64,000 nucleotides of DNA, taken from assembly GCA_030432635.1 (NCBI GenBank), contig JAUIMB010000004.1:232160-296159 (forward strand), written 5' to 3'. The notes under the pieces were generated by a model. It was not told where the DNA came from. It saw only the letters and a program-made list of their open reading frames with translations, and searched no databases. Source of the stretch: Bacteroidia bacterium (GTDB lineage Bacteria > Bacteroidota > Bacteroidia > Flavobacteriales > Flavobacteriaceae). This document shows positions 8,975 to 18,557 of this stretch, piece after piece. How positions within the stretch are numbered: position 1 is the first letter of the stretch; the number at the start of each line of letters is the position of its first letter. Both the position numbers and the translations under genes were made by a program.

Positions 8975-9640
8975 TTAGGCAACAATCTTGCCATCAACCA
9001 TAGTCAGTTTACGGTCAGCCATATTAGCTAAATCCTCATTATGGGTTACAATCACGAAGGTCTGTCCAAATTCGTCTCGCAACCTAAAAAAAAGTTTGTG
9101 AAGATTTTCTGCAGATTCGCTGTCCAAATTCCCTGAGGGCTCATCGGCAAAAATCAAACTCGGATTATTTATCAAAGCCCTAGCAATAGCAACACGTTGT
9201 TGCTCACCTCCTGAGAGTTCATTGGGTTTGTGGACATAACGGTCTTTCAGGCCTAAAAAGTCCAATAACTCCTTGGCTCTGTTCTCTGCTTCTGATTGCG
9301 TTTTTCCAGAAATATATGCTGGAATACAAACATTTTCCAAAGCAGTAAACTCAGGCAACAATTGATGGAACTGGAAAATAAATCCAATATGTTGGTTTCT
9401 GAACTTAGCCAATGCCTTGTCGCCTAATTTTGGAATGGAAATTTCGTTAATCGTGAGTTCGCTGGATGTGCCATCAATATCGATTTGATCCAGTGTTCCC
9501 AAAATTTGTAGTAACGTGGTTTTGCCAGCGCCTGAAGCACCTACAATCGACACGATCTCTCCTTTTTCAATGTTAAGATCGACACCTTTTAGAACGTGAA
9601 GATCGCCATAGTATTTGTGGATGTTTTTAGCGCAAACCAT
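8975..9640 (-). CDS. LolD-like ABC transporter ATP-binding protein
   Basis: A 221-residue ATPase of the LolD/MacB subfamily. Walker A is GASGAGKTT (about residues 35-43), the Q-loop lies in [18 protein letters not shown], the signature is [15 protein letters not shown], Walker B is [12 protein letters not shown], and the switch His is in VTHNEDLA. The [10 protein letters not shown] segment after the Q-loop is typical of LolD. It would power lipoprotein release from the inner membrane together with LolC/E-type permeases, which are not encoded nearby; unlinked lolD genes are common in Bacteroidetes. Position upstream of TIGR02757 suggests no functional link. Confidence 0.85.
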   Translation of the reverse strand: MVCAKNIHKYYGDLHVLKGVDLNIEKGEIVSIVGASGAGKTTLLQILGTLDQIDIDGTSSELTINEISIPKLGDKALAKFRNQHIGFIFQFHQLLPEFTALENVCIPAYISGKTQSEAENRAKELLDFLGLKDRYVHKPNELSGGEQQRVAIARALINNPSLIFADEPSGNLDSESAENLHKLFFRLRDEFGQTFVIVTHNEDLANMADRKLTMVDGKIVA

Positions 9641-9689
9641 AATCTTGGATAGATGTCGAAAATACTATTTTAAAACGAATTATGGTAAT

Positions 9690-12185
9690 TTATAATAATG
9701 GATTGTTAGGATTCATATGGCGAGCCAAGCTACTCAGCTTATCTGTGTTCTTGGGTTTCTTTTTGAATATACTTCGAAGACCACTATAGTCAATGAAATA
9801 TTGCAATCGTACTGAAACAATGTGCTGCATGTCCTGCTCTAAAAGTGTATTGAGACTGTCGCCAAAATTATCACTTGATCGCGTGTCTGAATTAAATAGC
9901 TGGTTTCGGTAAAGCGCAGTTAAAAAACTTCCTGGCGCAAATTGCCAAGAGTAGCTTAAATCGATATTCCAAGTGCTAAAGTTGACATTTGAATCATCAA
10001 GACCAAGTTGCTCAAACGTATTTACTGATCTTAATAATCTTCCATCATCTTGAAGGAAAAATGGCTGATCGTCATAATGCACAGTAGTCCAGTAGTTTCT
10101 AAAAGTTAGATTGATCGAGTTAAACGGATTGAAATTGTAGCTTCCTGTCATGCGATTTACTATGGTTTTTTGGTCGCGCTCTCCAAATACGATTTGATCT
10201 GGGAAATCGTTGGAATTATTGGCATACCCTCTGTCGTTAAGCTCGTTCTCAAAGCTAAAGGAATAGGAAACTAAAAATTTATCCGAAATTTGGATTCTTG
10301 GTCCAATGCCAAACCAAATCACGTTGTAATCGCGACCGTCCTCAAACAAGGTTGCGCCACCAATATTAGCATCTATGGCTAAAGGTTTGTTGTAGTTGGA
10401 TGATATCCAAACATTTCCGTTTAAACGGTTTTCGTAGATAAAGAACCGCTTGTTTTCAAAATCGCGAGGTTCGAAAAAGTCATATTGTTTGCCCATTTCG
10501 TAGTTGATGTCACCACCAAAATCCATTAAGGATTTTCGGGTTTTGCCATAGACGTTAACACCAGCATTCTGACCTCTAAAAGTGCTTGGTCTGTAGAGGC
10601 GACGGTAATTGTACCATGCATTGATACTGAATTGATTGAGTTTTTCGGTGGCCTCAAAAATTCGGTATGACACATCTACGCCAAAGTCGTTATAGTTGTT
10701 GGTGAAGTTTAGCCCTAGATCATTGATGTCGAAAGTTTCGTTCGAAAAACTATGGTCAAAACTATATCTTAACTTGCCATGTGATTTTCTAACCAATATG
10801 AAAGAACTCAAACCTGTTTCAATGCCAGTGTCTAAGTTTCTGTTGCTCATTCTAATATCGCCTCTAATGTTATAAGTATTACGTTTGTTAAAGATGTTTG
10901 CCACTAAGGCTGTAGCATTGGCATCCCTAAAATGACCTTCCCTCAATACATTAGTGTTGACCAATGCTATTGAAGAGTTGCCATTAAACTGCTGGTCTAG
11001 AACCATAATGTTGTAGTTGGTAAATGGTTCAACAGTTTGTGTTCGAGTGTCACCAGTTACCGAATTGACAATTTGGGCATCAGTCTTTTCAGTAATGGCA
11101 TTGAAGAATCCAATTCCCAAACCTTTTTTGGTTCTTCCTGAAACTTTAAGGGCATTTAAAACCTTCACTTCATCTGGATAATCACTAACATCTTCATTGT
11201 CTTCCAATTCGACACTTCCTATTGGAGCACTTCCAACTCGCCTTGAAAAGAACAGGTTGCCTTTGTTGAACAGGTCAACACCTTCGGTGAAAAACTGTCG
11301 CTGTTCGTTAAACGTTTGTTCGAAAGGGCCTAAATTGAGAAACAGGTTGTCGAATCCAGCCTGACTGAAATCGGGAATTAAGGTCGCATCAAGTGTGATG
11401 TTCTCAGTGATTCCGTATTTAACGTCCATTCCCAAATTAAAATCTGGTTTGGATTTATTGTCAAAGACGGTTGAAGCAAATGGATATAAATTCAATCGCA
11501 CAGGAGGTTCAATGTCCTTAATGCCTTTAAGCTCTCCATGGTAAAGCCCAATGTTGCCTTTGGTGATATCCAAAGGGTTCCATGTGTATTGCTCGTTGTT
11601 TCGTCTAAAGCGTCTGTGGAATTGTAAACCCCATGTTTCAACATCGGTGGAAAAACGCAATGTTCTGTAAGGGATCTTCATTTCGACAGCCCAACCATCA
11701 TCATTGATTTTGACAGCGCTGTCCCAAACCGCATTCCAACTGAAGTCTTCACCTATATTAGGATTCGCAATGGCATCAGCTTGGGTTCCTGAGGTAAATA
11801 CAAAAAATTCTGTATCGTTTTGTGCATCATTATTTGGGTTGAGCACAACTAGAAAAAAATCAGACTGACCAAAATTGTCACGACTGGTAAATTGTTTTGA
11901 AATCAATTCTGGATCGTCGTGCATATATGCTGCAACATAAATTCCAGTATCATCATACGCCATTTTAACAATCGTCTTGATGTCTTCAGTGGCTGCCTTT
12001 CCCAAATCGGGTCTAAACTGTATAAAGTCTGTCGCAATATCTGCGTCTTGCCATACGCTGTCATCCAAGATGCCATCTATTTTGGGCGCATTGTAAGTGC
12101 GCTTAATATGGAGTTCTTTTTTGTCTTGACCAATAGAAGAGAAAAAGCATAAAAAAAAACATATTAGTAAAACACGAAGCGTCAT
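9690..12185 (-). CDS. DUF5916 protein with N-terminal CBM9-like domain
   Basis: An 831-residue secreted protein with a signal peptide (MTLRVLLICFFLCFFSSIGQ). Residues about 25-225 form a family 9 carbohydrate-binding-like domain (KIDGILDDSVWQDA, WAVEMKIPYRTLRF). The rest alternates short beta strands in the manner of an outer-membrane barrel and matches the DUF5916 architecture (DATLIPDFSQAGFDN, FFTEGVDLFNKGNLFFSRRVG). It probably sits in the outer membrane and may bind a glycan or take up a substrate; the ligand is unknown. It is monocistronic. TAGCTTTG on the minus strand at 12263-12256 is a candidate -7 box 71 nt before the ATG. Confidence 0.82.
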   Translation of the reverse strand: MTLRVLLICFFLCFFSSIGQDKKELHIKRTYNAPKIDGILDDSVWQDADIATDFIQFRPDLGKAATEDIKTIVKMAYDDTGIYVAAYMHDDPELISKQFTSRDNFGQSDFFLVVLNPNNDAQNDTEFFVFTSGTQADAIANPNIGEDFSWNAVWDSAVKINDDGWAVEMKIPYRTLRFSTDVETWGLQFHRRFRRNNEQYTWNPLDITKGNIGLYHGELKGIKDIEPPVRLNLYPFASTVFDNKSKPDFNLGMDVKYGITENITLDATLIPDFSQAGFDNLFLNLGPFEQTFNEQRQFFTEGVDLFNKGNLFFSRRVGSAPIGSVELEDNEDVSDYPDEVKVLNALKVSGRTKKGLGIGFFNAITEKTDAQIVNSVTGDTRTQTVEPFTNYNIMVLDQQFNGNSSIALVNTNVLREGHFRDANATALVANIFNKRNTYNIRGDIRMSNRNLDTGIETGLSSFILVRKSHGKLRYSFDHSFSNETFDINDLGLNFTNNYNDFGVDVSYRIFEATEKLNQFSINAWYNYRRLYRPSTFRGQNAGVNVYGKTRKSLMDFGGDINYEMGKQYDFFEPRDFENKRFFIYENRLNGNVWISSNYNKPLAIDANIGGATLFEDGRDYNVIWFGIGPRIQISDKFLVSYSFSFENELNDRGYANNSNDFPDQIVFGERDQKTIVNRMTGSYNFNPFNSINLTFRNYWTTVHYDDQPFFLQDDGRLLRSVNTFEQLGLDDSNVNFSTWNIDLSYSWQFAPGSFLTALYRNQLFNSDTRSSDNFGDSLNTLLEQDMQHIVSVRLQYFIDYSGLRSIFKKKPKNTDKLSSLARHMNPNNPLL

Positions 12186-12388
12186 AAGGTTTAAATGATG
12201 GTTAGGTTCTTGTGTAAAGACCCTGAAAAGTTTAGTTTGTTACAGTTAGGTAAGACAAAGCTACTTAGTGCATGAGCCAAATTTTCATAATCAAACGTTA
12301 AAAGCAGATGTTCAATTGTTAATCTTTTGAAAATATTTGTGGGTGTTTGCCCATTTTTTTGTCTATTTTTAGTCAAATTCATGAACCT

Positions 12389-12985
12389 ATGCCATACCAT
12401 AAATTTGAAGAATATAATATTCAAGTTACCGATGATGTCAAGCAACGTTATGAACAGATCATTAAGGATCTAGGAGAGGATACGCAGCGTGACGGACTTT
12501 TAAAAACACCTGAACGTGCGTCTAAGGCCATGCAGTTTTTGACGCAAGGCTATCATCAAGATGCTTCGGAAATATTGAAAAGCGCTATGTTCAAGGAGTC
12601 CTATAATGAAATGGTTATCGTTAAGGATATTGAGCTCTATTCATTGTGTGAGCATCATATCTTACCGTTTTTCGGGAAAGCACATGTTGCTTATATTCCT
12701 AATGGTCATATCGTAGGATTGAGTAAGATCCCTAGAATAGTTGATGTGTTTGCGAGGCGATTGCAAGTTCAAGAACGCTTGACTGAACAGATACTAAACT
12801 GTATCAATGACACTTTGAAACCTGAAGGCGTTGCGGTGGTTATTGAGGCTTCCCATATGTGCATGATGATGCGTGGTGTTCAAAAACAGAATTCTACAAC
12901 TACAACTTCAGGATTTAGAGGTGCTTTTCAAAATATGGAAACGCGAACGGAATTTTTAAAACTGATTAGTGAAAAACTGTCATAA
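12389..12985 (+). CDS. folE: GTP cyclohydrolase I
   Basis: A 198-residue enzyme that converts GTP to 7,8-dihydroneopterin triphosphate, the first step of folate and pterin synthesis. The zinc ligands are seen in [19 protein letters not shown] (Cys and His) and [10 protein letters not shown] (second Cys). [17 protein letters not shown] and the C-terminal TRTEFLKLI are family hallmarks. The start is set at [10 protein letters not shown] (12389); the frame is open from 12347, but the extra 14 residues are low-complexity upstream sequence. It is followed at 53 nt by a small membrane protein gene and has no folate neighbours here. Confidence 0.95.
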   Translation: MPYHKFEEYNIQVTDDVKQRYEQIIKDLGEDTQRDGLLKTPERASKAMQFLTQGYHQDASEILKSAMFKESYNEMVIVKDIELYSLCEHHILPFFGKAHVAYIPNGHIVGLSKIPRIVDVFARRLQVQERLTEQILNCINDTLKPEGVAVVIEASHMCMMMRGVQKQNSTTTTSGFRGAFQNMETRTEFLKLISEKLS

Positions 12986-13038
12986 TGTATTGTTTGGAAC
13001 GCTATTTGCTTTATTCTAAGTAAATTATAAATACAATT

Positions 13039-13326
13039 ATGAATTTGGAAAATCTCTCAAAAAACAAAAAACTAGTCCTAAGTATCATCTGCGACGCTGT
13101 CGGAATGATTCCTTTTATTGATTTGGTATGGGCTCCTCTGTCGGGTTATGTCATGACTAAATTGTACAAAGGAAAAGTCGGAAAGCTTGCTGGTATTGTC
13201 ACCTTTTTGGAGGAAATTTTACCTGGAACGGATTTTATTCCATCCTTCACCATCATGTGGTTTTACACATATGTGTTCGCTTCAAAAAAACAAGATACAA
13301 ACGCCGTTGTAGACCTCAATTCTTAA
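13039..13326 (+). CDS. Small membrane protein of unknown function
   Basis: A 95-residue protein with hydrophobic segments at about residues 12-35 and 66-80, separated by a polar loop (MTKLYKGKVGKLAG). The pattern AVGMIPFIDLVWAPLSGYVMTKLY resembles small flavobacterial membrane proteins related to DUF4112, though the match is only partial. No function is known. It lies between folE and pxpA, with 53 and 58 nt gaps, and is on the same strand as both. Confidence 0.6.
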   Translation: MNLENLSKNKKLVLSIICDAVGMIPFIDLVWAPLSGYVMTKLYKGKVGKLAGIVTFLEEILPGTDFIPSFTIMWFYTYVFASKKQDTNAVVDLNS

Positions 13327-13384
13327 GCCTTCAAATATTTCAATAGATTTTTATAATTTGCCATAGGTATCTACACATTAGAAT

Positions 13385-14122
13385 ATGGCAAAAATCATTG
13401 ATTTCAATTGTGATTTGGGTGAAGGTTTCGGAATCGAGTCTGAAATCATGCCTTTTATTTCCTCTTGCAATATTGCCTGTGGAGGTCATGCAGGTAATGA
13501 AGAAACCATGTCCTATACTGCTCAACTAGCCTGTGAGCATCAAGTTAAAATTGGAGCTCACCCTTCGTTTCCGGATAAAAAAAACTTCGGAAGAAAGGTT
13601 CAAAACCTTTCCTCTGAGCAATTGTTTGAAACCATTCATGCACAAATAGAGCGCTTGAATAGCATCCTCAACCAGAAGAAATTGGCTTTGAATCACGTAA
13701 AGCCACATGGCGCATTGTATAATTGTGCTGCTGTGGATGAGCGTATAGCACATGTTGTTGTTGAGGTGGTGAAGTCCTTTGGGAATCATATAGAACTTTA
13801 TGCTCCATTTCAATCTGTCGTCTCAAATATGGCTGTTCGTCGTGGTATATCGGTTAAATATGAGGCTTTTGCAGACAGAAACTACAATCCTGATCTCACT
13901 TTAGTGTCAAGAAACGAACCTAACGCGTTGATTAAAGATGTAGATGATATGTTCAATCATGTATATGGAATGATTATGTTAGGAAAAGTTGCTGCCATCA
14001 ATGGAGTAGGAAAGACCATAAAAGTAGATACGATTTGCGTCCATGGTGATGGAGTAAATGTTGTTCGTAATTTGAAAATATTAGTCGAAAGGTTAGGTCA
14101 ACATAATATCATAATTCGCTAA
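13385..14122 (+). CDS. pxpA: 5-oxoprolinase subunit PxpA (LamB/YcsF family)
   Basis: A 245-residue LamB/YcsF-family protein. IDFNCDLGEGFG at the N-terminus, SCNIACGGHAGNEETM, KIGAHPSFPDKKNFGRK and HVKPHGALYN are the family motifs. With PxpB and PxpC it forms the ATP-dependent 5-oxoprolinase that opens pyroglutamate, a spontaneous by-product of glutamine and glutathione breakdown, to glutamate. The gene order pxpA-pxpB-pxpC with 10 nt and overlapping junctions indicates an operon. Length is normal. Confidence 0.93.
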   Translation: MAKIIDFNCDLGEGFGIESEIMPFISSCNIACGGHAGNEETMSYTAQLACEHQVKIGAHPSFPDKKNFGRKVQNLSSEQLFETIHAQIERLNSILNQKKLALNHVKPHGALYNCAAVDERIAHVVVEVVKSFGNHIELYAPFQSVVSNMAVRRGISVKYEAFADRNYNPDLTLVSRNEPNALIKDVDDMFNHVYGMIMLGKVAAINGVGKTIKVDTICVHGDGVNVVRNLKILVERLGQHNIIIR

Positions 14123-14132
14123 CGTTTTTAAG

Positions 14133-14864
14133 GTGAATTTTAAACTTTCATATAAGCAGTTTTCAGAACGTTCGATTTTAGTTGAATGGCCTCCTGTAAT
14201 TGATGAAAATGTGCTCCATGATGTTACGTGTTTTAAAAATCACTTGCTCAATTGTGATATTGAATCAATTGTTTATATAAATATTGCATATAACTCGATA
14301 TTAATTATTTATAAATTAACTATAGATAAAATCAATGACGAGATTTTAAGACTTAAAAGTGCATATTTGAGTAGATTGGGTACTCCTAAACCACTTGCTC
14401 GGCTTTGGAAAATCCCTGTATGCTATGATGCTGAGTTTGCTCTTGATTTGAAGTTGATTTCAGAGGAAAAAAGGCTATCAAAGCTTGAAGTGATTGCGTT
14501 ACATTCTGAAGCAATTTATACAGTTTATTTCGTCGGTTTTTTGCCAGGATTTTTATACTTGGGAGGCTTGGACAAACGTTTAAATTTTCCAAGAAAATCA
14601 AGGCCAAGACCACAGGTTAAAAAAGGAGCTGTTGGTATTGGTGGTTTTCAAACTGGAATTTATCCGAATGCAAGTCCTGGAGGATGGAATATCATTGGAA
14701 ATTCACCTTTGGATTTTTTTAATCCGACAATCCATGAGCCTTGTTTTGCGAGACCTGGAGACAAAGTCAAGTTTGTTCCCATTGACCGATATTTATATGA
14801 TGACCTTATAATACAGGTTAAGACTGGTGTATTTCAAATAGAAAGTAAGATTATTGATGGTTGA
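14133..14864 (+). CDS. pxpB: 5-oxoprolinase subunit PxpB (KipI-like)
   Basis: A 243-residue protein of the carboxyltransferase subunit C/D (KipI) family. VYFVGFLPGFLYLGGLD, FPRKSRPRPQVKKGAVGIGG and PNASPGGWNIIG are the conserved segments; the last includes the GGW turn typical of the family. The start is GTG at 14133, 10 nt after the pxpA stop, with no in-frame ATG at a better place. The N-terminal 100 residues are more divergent than the rest. It acts with PxpC on pyroglutamate. Confidence 0.9.
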   Translation: MNFKLSYKQFSERSILVEWPPVIDENVLHDVTCFKNHLLNCDIESIVYINIAYNSILIIYKLTIDKINDEILRLKSAYLSRLGTPKPLARLWKIPVCYDAEFALDLKLISEEKRLSKLEVIALHSEAIYTVYFVGFLPGFLYLGGLDKRLNFPRKSRPRPQVKKGAVGIGGFQTGIYPNASPGGWNIIGNSPLDFFNPTIHEPCFARPGDKVKFVPIDRYLYDDLIIQVKTGVFQIESKIIDG

Positions 14865-15705
14865 AGTTTTAAAATCGGGATTGTTGGATACTGTTCAGGA
14901 TATAGGACGCAATGGCTTTCAGCAATTTGGCGTGCCAATTTCTGGAGTCATGGACCATGTTTCAGCAGAAAGAGCCAATAGAATACTGGGAAATCATCGT
15001 GATGCTGCTGTTATCGAGTGCACAGCTTCAGGTCCAAAACTTTTGTTTCATCAAGATACCGTTATTTGTATTTCGGGAGCATTTATGTCGCCCAAGCTTA
15101 ATGGCTACGACCTTGAGAATGACAAAGCGATTTCGATAGCAAATGGTGACGTGCTGAGTTTTGGAGCTTTGATTTATGGGTTTAGGGCATACGTTGCTGT
15201 CTATGGTGGTTTTCAAACCGAAATTGTCATGAAAAGCAGAAGTATGTATGCCAATATCACGTCTCAATCGAGGCTTTTGAAAGGTGACTGCATTCCAATT
15301 TTGGATAAGGAAGAAACAGCTTTTAGTTCTTTTTCTTCATTGAAACTTAAAAATGACCATTTCGATTCTATACCTTTAAGTGTCTACAAGGGTCCAGAGT
15401 TTAATGGTTTATCGGTTGAGCATCAGCGTTTACTGTGCCATCAGGAATTTACGGTTTCAAGGGATAGCAACAGAATGGCGTATCAATTAAATGAGAGGGT
15501 TGAAAATGCGTTGGAATCAATTATAACATCTTTGGTGTTGCCAGGAACTGTCCAATTGACACCTGCAGGAAAGCTATTGATATTGATGCGCGACGCTCAA
15601 ACCACAGGAGGTTACCCAAGGGTTTTTCAACTTTCGGAATCGTCAATAAATTGTTTGTCTCAAAAGGCAATTGGAGCAAAGGTTAAGTTTGTGTGTAGAA
15701 AATAG
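14857..15705 (+). CDS. pxpC: 5-oxoprolinase subunit PxpC (KipA-like)
   Basis: A 283-residue biotin-dependent-carboxyltransferase-like protein (KipA family): VEVLKSGLLDTVQDIGRNGFQ, GVPISGVMDHVSAERANRILGN and the late MRDAQTTGGYPRV are diagnostic. The ATG at 14857 overlaps pxpB by 8 nt; a TTG one codon earlier is the alternative. It completes the 5-oxoprolinase complex. Lengths and order match the complete PxpABC system; no amino-acid or metal transporter gene, a frequent neighbour, is present here. Confidence 0.92.
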   Translation: MVEVLKSGLLDTVQDIGRNGFQQFGVPISGVMDHVSAERANRILGNHRDAAVIECTASGPKLLFHQDTVICISGAFMSPKLNGYDLENDKAISIANGDVLSFGALIYGFRAYVAVYGGFQTEIVMKSRSMYANITSQSRLLKGDCIPILDKEETAFSSFSSLKLKNDHFDSIPLSVYKGPEFNGLSVEHQRLLCHQEFTVSRDSNRMAYQLNERVENALESIITSLVLPGTVQLTPAGKLLILMRDAQTTGGYPRVFQLSESSINCLSQKAIGAKVKFVCRK

Positions 15706-15785
15706 TAAGAAAAAACTTATTATTTTGTTACTTTATATCGAGATTTTCAATATTTTAGATAAAATTTAACTTTAACCAATCAATT

Positions 15786-16301
15786 ATGAAAAAATTAGGG
15801 ATTTTAATTTTAGGGATTATCATTGGAGCTTTGGCCATGTACTTTTATTTTCATAATGACCAAAACAATAGTGACATGGGACAAATACCACAGCCAGAAG
15901 GATTGATTAATCCTACAGAAATTCAAACGTTAACGCAAGCTTACAACGATAGGTATAATACAGTTACCGATACTTATTTTAAAGGTGTAGTTGGAGGTGA
16001 TAACCGATCTTCTTGGTATGCGCTTGAGGATTTGGAAAATTTCCTCGCACTTGCCAAAAAGGAAGCTACGGATCTAGGATATACAATGGATGGTGTGCGT
16101 CTATATTTAGGAGCACATCCGTTGGTTGATGGTATTCCTGGTTATACAACCATCCTTTTTGTGCCAACTGGTTATGAAAATACATCGGAAGGCAATCTTG
16201 TCAAGACTGGTCTTAAAAAAGGCGGTAATGATATTGGAGGAGCCAATGGTCTTGATAAAGGTTCGGATGGAGTGCCTCCTAGTGCAAATTATCCACAATA
16301 A
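15786..16301 (+). CDS. Membrane-anchored protein of unknown function
   Basis: A 171-residue protein with an N-terminal membrane anchor (KKLGILILGIIIGALAMYFYF) and a periplasmic domain of about 110 residues containing SSWYALEDLENFLALAKKEA and GVRLYLGAHP. The C-terminal 35 residues are Gly/Asn/Lys-rich and probably disordered (KKGGNDIGGANGLDKG). I do not recognise a characterised family. It is followed after 9 nt by a multi-helix membrane protein and then a histidine kinase, so it may be the extracytoplasmic part of a sensing system. Confidence 0.6.
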   Translation: MKKLGILILGIIIGALAMYFYFHNDQNNSDMGQIPQPEGLINPTEIQTLTQAYNDRYNTVTDTYFKGVVGGDNRSSWYALEDLENFLALAKKEATDLGYTMDGVRLYLGAHPLVDGIPGYTTILFVPTGYENTSEGNLVKTGLKKGGNDIGGANGLDKGSDGVPPSANYPQ

Positions 16302-16310
16302 TCTTAACTA

Positions 16311-17021
16311 TTGAGAGATTTTTTTTTAAATAATTATTCAGTAATAACTAAATCGGTTGAGCTTATTGCTGCTATTGCTGGTTCTTATTATTTAAAAGGG
16401 AACAAAAATTCTGTCTTAAAAATTTTTGTATACTTTCTGTGGCTGACATTCTTTGTTGAACTCATAGCTGAATATGCTGGTTATATGCGTGACAATTACG
16501 ACCATGAATGGTTCATTGCCATAAAGAATAGCGTTTTTTGTACTAATACATGGTTGTATAATATTTACTCGTTTTTTACAATTGGTTTGCTGGGCGTGTT
16601 TTATTCAGGTTTATTAAGAAAACAGTCCTTCAAACTATTGATAAGAGCTATCGTAATTTTTTATAGCGTTTTTTCAATATGTTATTACACTTTTACGGAT
16701 GCCTTTTTCGTATTTGGATTGCCTTATGATGATATTTTGGCTTCAATTATCGTCTCAATTTATGTGATTTGTTATTTTATTGAATTGATAAATAGCGAGT
16801 ACATTCTATATTATTATAAACTGCCATCATTTTATATAAGCGTCGCTTTGTTATTATGGTATCTTTGTGTGACTCCATTATTCATATTTAATGGATATTT
16901 CTTAGAAGTAAACACTGATTTTGTGATTTTCAGATATTTACTTTTACTATTTATTAATGTATGTACATATTTATTCATTTCATTTGGGTTTTGGTATTCA
17001 CTCAAGAAAACCAAGCCATAA
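16311..17021 (+). CDS. Six- to seven-helix membrane protein linked to a histidine kinase
   Basis: A 236-residue integral membrane protein with six or seven hydrophobic helices separated by short loops (first at about residues 15-27, last at 206-228). The start used is TTG at 16311; no ATG lies close to it in frame. No catalytic motif was seen. Its 3' end overlaps the kinase frame, and 7-helix sensor proteins are often encoded beside or fused to kinases. A sensory role is therefore a reasonable inference but not shown. Confidence 0.55.
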   Translation: MRDFFLNNYSVITKSVELIAAIAGSYYLKGNKNSVLKIFVYFLWLTFFVELIAEYAGYMRDNYDHEWFIAIKNSVFCTNTWLYNIYSFFTIGLLGVFYSGLLRKQSFKLLIRAIVIFYSVFSICYYTFTDAFFVFGLPYDDILASIIVSIYVICYFIELINSEYILYYYKLPSFYISVALLLWYLCVTPLFIFNGYFLEVNTDFVIFRYLLLLFINVCTYLFISFGFWYSLKKTKP

Positions 17022-17791
17022 ACAAAGAGCAAATTGCTTTAATTGCTTATGTCATTTTCGCCGTATTATTGTTATCAGTTATGGTGATTCTATTTTTTGT
17101 GACCTTTCAAAAACGTAAGAATAAACTCTTGCTTGATAAAATTGAGCAGCAGAAACGGTATGACGAGGAAATTTCTCGAACACAAACTGAAATACAAGAG
17201 CAGACTCTAAAGCATTTAGGTTGGGAATTACACGACAATATTGGTCAATTGTTAGTCTTTGCGAACATGCAGCTCAATGCCATTGTGCCAAAACTACCAG
17301 ACCCTATCAAAAATAGGGCTGAAGAAGCTACCGATAGTGTCAAAAAGAGTCTAGCTGAAGTGCGTTCGCTTTCTAAGTCCCTTAACAATGATGTTTTGTT
17401 GAACATAGGTTTTGAAGAATCCATTACCAATGAATTGAATCGATTGAAACGTATGTCCTTTGAATCAGCAACGTTGTCGGTAAATGGAGATAGGCATGAA
17501 TTGAATGACCCTAAACACGGGATTATCCTTTTTAGGATTTTGCAGGAATTCTTTTCAAACTCTGTCAAATATTCAGAAGCTACAACAATTGATGTCACAT
17601 TAGAGTATACACCTGAAGCATTGATAATCACGGCAACAGATAATGGTATTGGTTTTGAGGTCTCTTCTGCAGAAAAGGGTTCCGGACTGATCAATATGAA
17701 AAGTAGGGCAGAGTTGATCAATGGGACATTCAATATCAACTCACAACCAAATCAAGGCGTGACTTTGAAGATAAAGTACCCATTTGATTAA
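16961..17791 (+). CDS. Sensor histidine kinase, HisKA_3 type
   Basis: A 276-residue kinase of the NarX/DesK-like class. One membrane helix (AYVIFAVLLLSVMVILFFV) is followed by a coiled linker. The phospho-acceptor box is LGWELHDNIGQLL, then an N-box (LQEFFSNSVKY), G1 (TDNGIGFE) and G2 (GSGLINMKSRAE). The ATG at 16961 overlaps the upstream gene by 61 nt and adds a residue run that mirrors that gene's C-terminus. TTG at 16991 is another candidate, and an ATA at 17018 overlaps the upstream stop as ATAA; the true start is uncertain. No response regulator is encoded nearby. Confidence 0.8.
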   Translation: MYIFIHFIWVLVFTQENQAINKEQIALIAYVIFAVLLLSVMVILFFVTFQKRKNKLLLDKIEQQKRYDEEISRTQTEIQEQTLKHLGWELHDNIGQLLVFANMQLNAIVPKLPDPIKNRAEEATDSVKKSLAEVRSLSKSLNNDVLLNIGFEESITNELNRLKRMSFESATLSVNGDRHELNDPKHGIILFRILQEFFSNSVKYSEATTIDVTLEYTPEALIITATDNGIGFEVSSAEKGSGLINMKSRAELINGTFNINSQPNQGVTLKIKYPFD

Positions 17792-17849
17792 AAATTAAGA
17801 ATAGATTCCATAGGTTGAAAATAATGTGCATATGCTTTCTCCTTAAATT

Positions 17850-18557
17850 TTAGTGTTCACAAGCATTCCATATAGGGTCACTTGGCAAAGGAGCGGTAAT
17901 GTCAATAGGTGCTTTTGAGACAGGGTGAACAAATTGCAGTTGTCGAGCATGTAAGCTTATACTTGCATCTTTGTTACTGCGATCAAACCCGTATTTAAGA
18001 TCGCCTTTAATGGGACAACCTATTTTTGCCAACTGACATCTTATTTGGTGGTGCCTACCAGTTTCCAATTCGATTTGTAACAGCACGTATCTATCTAAAG
18101 TCTTAACTGAATAGTAATGCAGGATTGCCTTTTTACTGCCTTTGACCTCTTGGTCGTAGGCTGAAGATTTGTTGTTCTTTGGATTTTTTTTCAACCAATG
18201 AATTAAGGTGCCTTGAGGTTGGTTGGGTACATTTTTTACGACAGCCCAATACGTTTTTTTAGCTTTCTTTTCGGCAAAAATCTTGTTTAATCTAGGCAAT
18301 GCCTTACTGGTTTTTGAAAACAAAACAATTCCGGAAGTAGGCCTGTCCAAGCGATGTACAACACCTAAATAGACATTGCCTGGTTTGTCGTATTTATCTT
18401 TGATATAGGCTTTGACAACTTCACTTAGAGGCTGGTCTCCTGTTTTGTCACCTTGCACAATATCACCAGCACGTTTATTGACAATGATGATATGGTTATC
18501 TTCATATAGGACTTGTAGGTTGTCTTTGTGTGATAAAACTTTGTTTTGATTTGACAT
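17850..18557 (-). CDS. RluA-family pseudouridine synthase
   Basis: A 235-residue RNA pseudouridine synthase. The catalytic Asp is in VVHRLDRPTSGIVLFSKT, and the family block RHHQIRCQLAKIGCPIKGDLKYG is intact. There is no N-terminal S4 domain, so it belongs to the short RluA/TruC-like group; the exact site (23S rRNA or tRNA) cannot be told. Its start overlaps the stop of the cupin gene by one base (TAATG), so both follow panB in one transcript. Confidence 0.88.
   Translation of the reverse strand: MSNQNKVLSHKDNLQVLYEDNHIIIVNKRAGDIVQGDKTGDQPLSEVVKAYIKDKYDKPGNVYLGVVHRLDRPTSGIVLFSKTSKALPRLNKIFAEKKAKKTYWAVVKNVPNQPQGTLIHWLKKNPKNNKSSAYDQEVKGSKKAILHYYSVKTLDRYVLLQIELETGRHHQIRCQLAKIGCPIKGDLKYGFDRSNKDASISLHARQLQFVHPVSKAPIDITAPLPSDPIWNACEH

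Noticed and set aside
12191..12445. 84-residue leftward reading frame upstream of the DUF5916 gene
   Set aside because: It runs antisense into folE, has no recognisable domain or signal, and is best explained as chance in AT-rich DNA.
17245..17739. 164-residue leftward reading frame inside the kinase gene
   Set aside because: It is antisense to conserved kinase motifs and shows no domain of its own.
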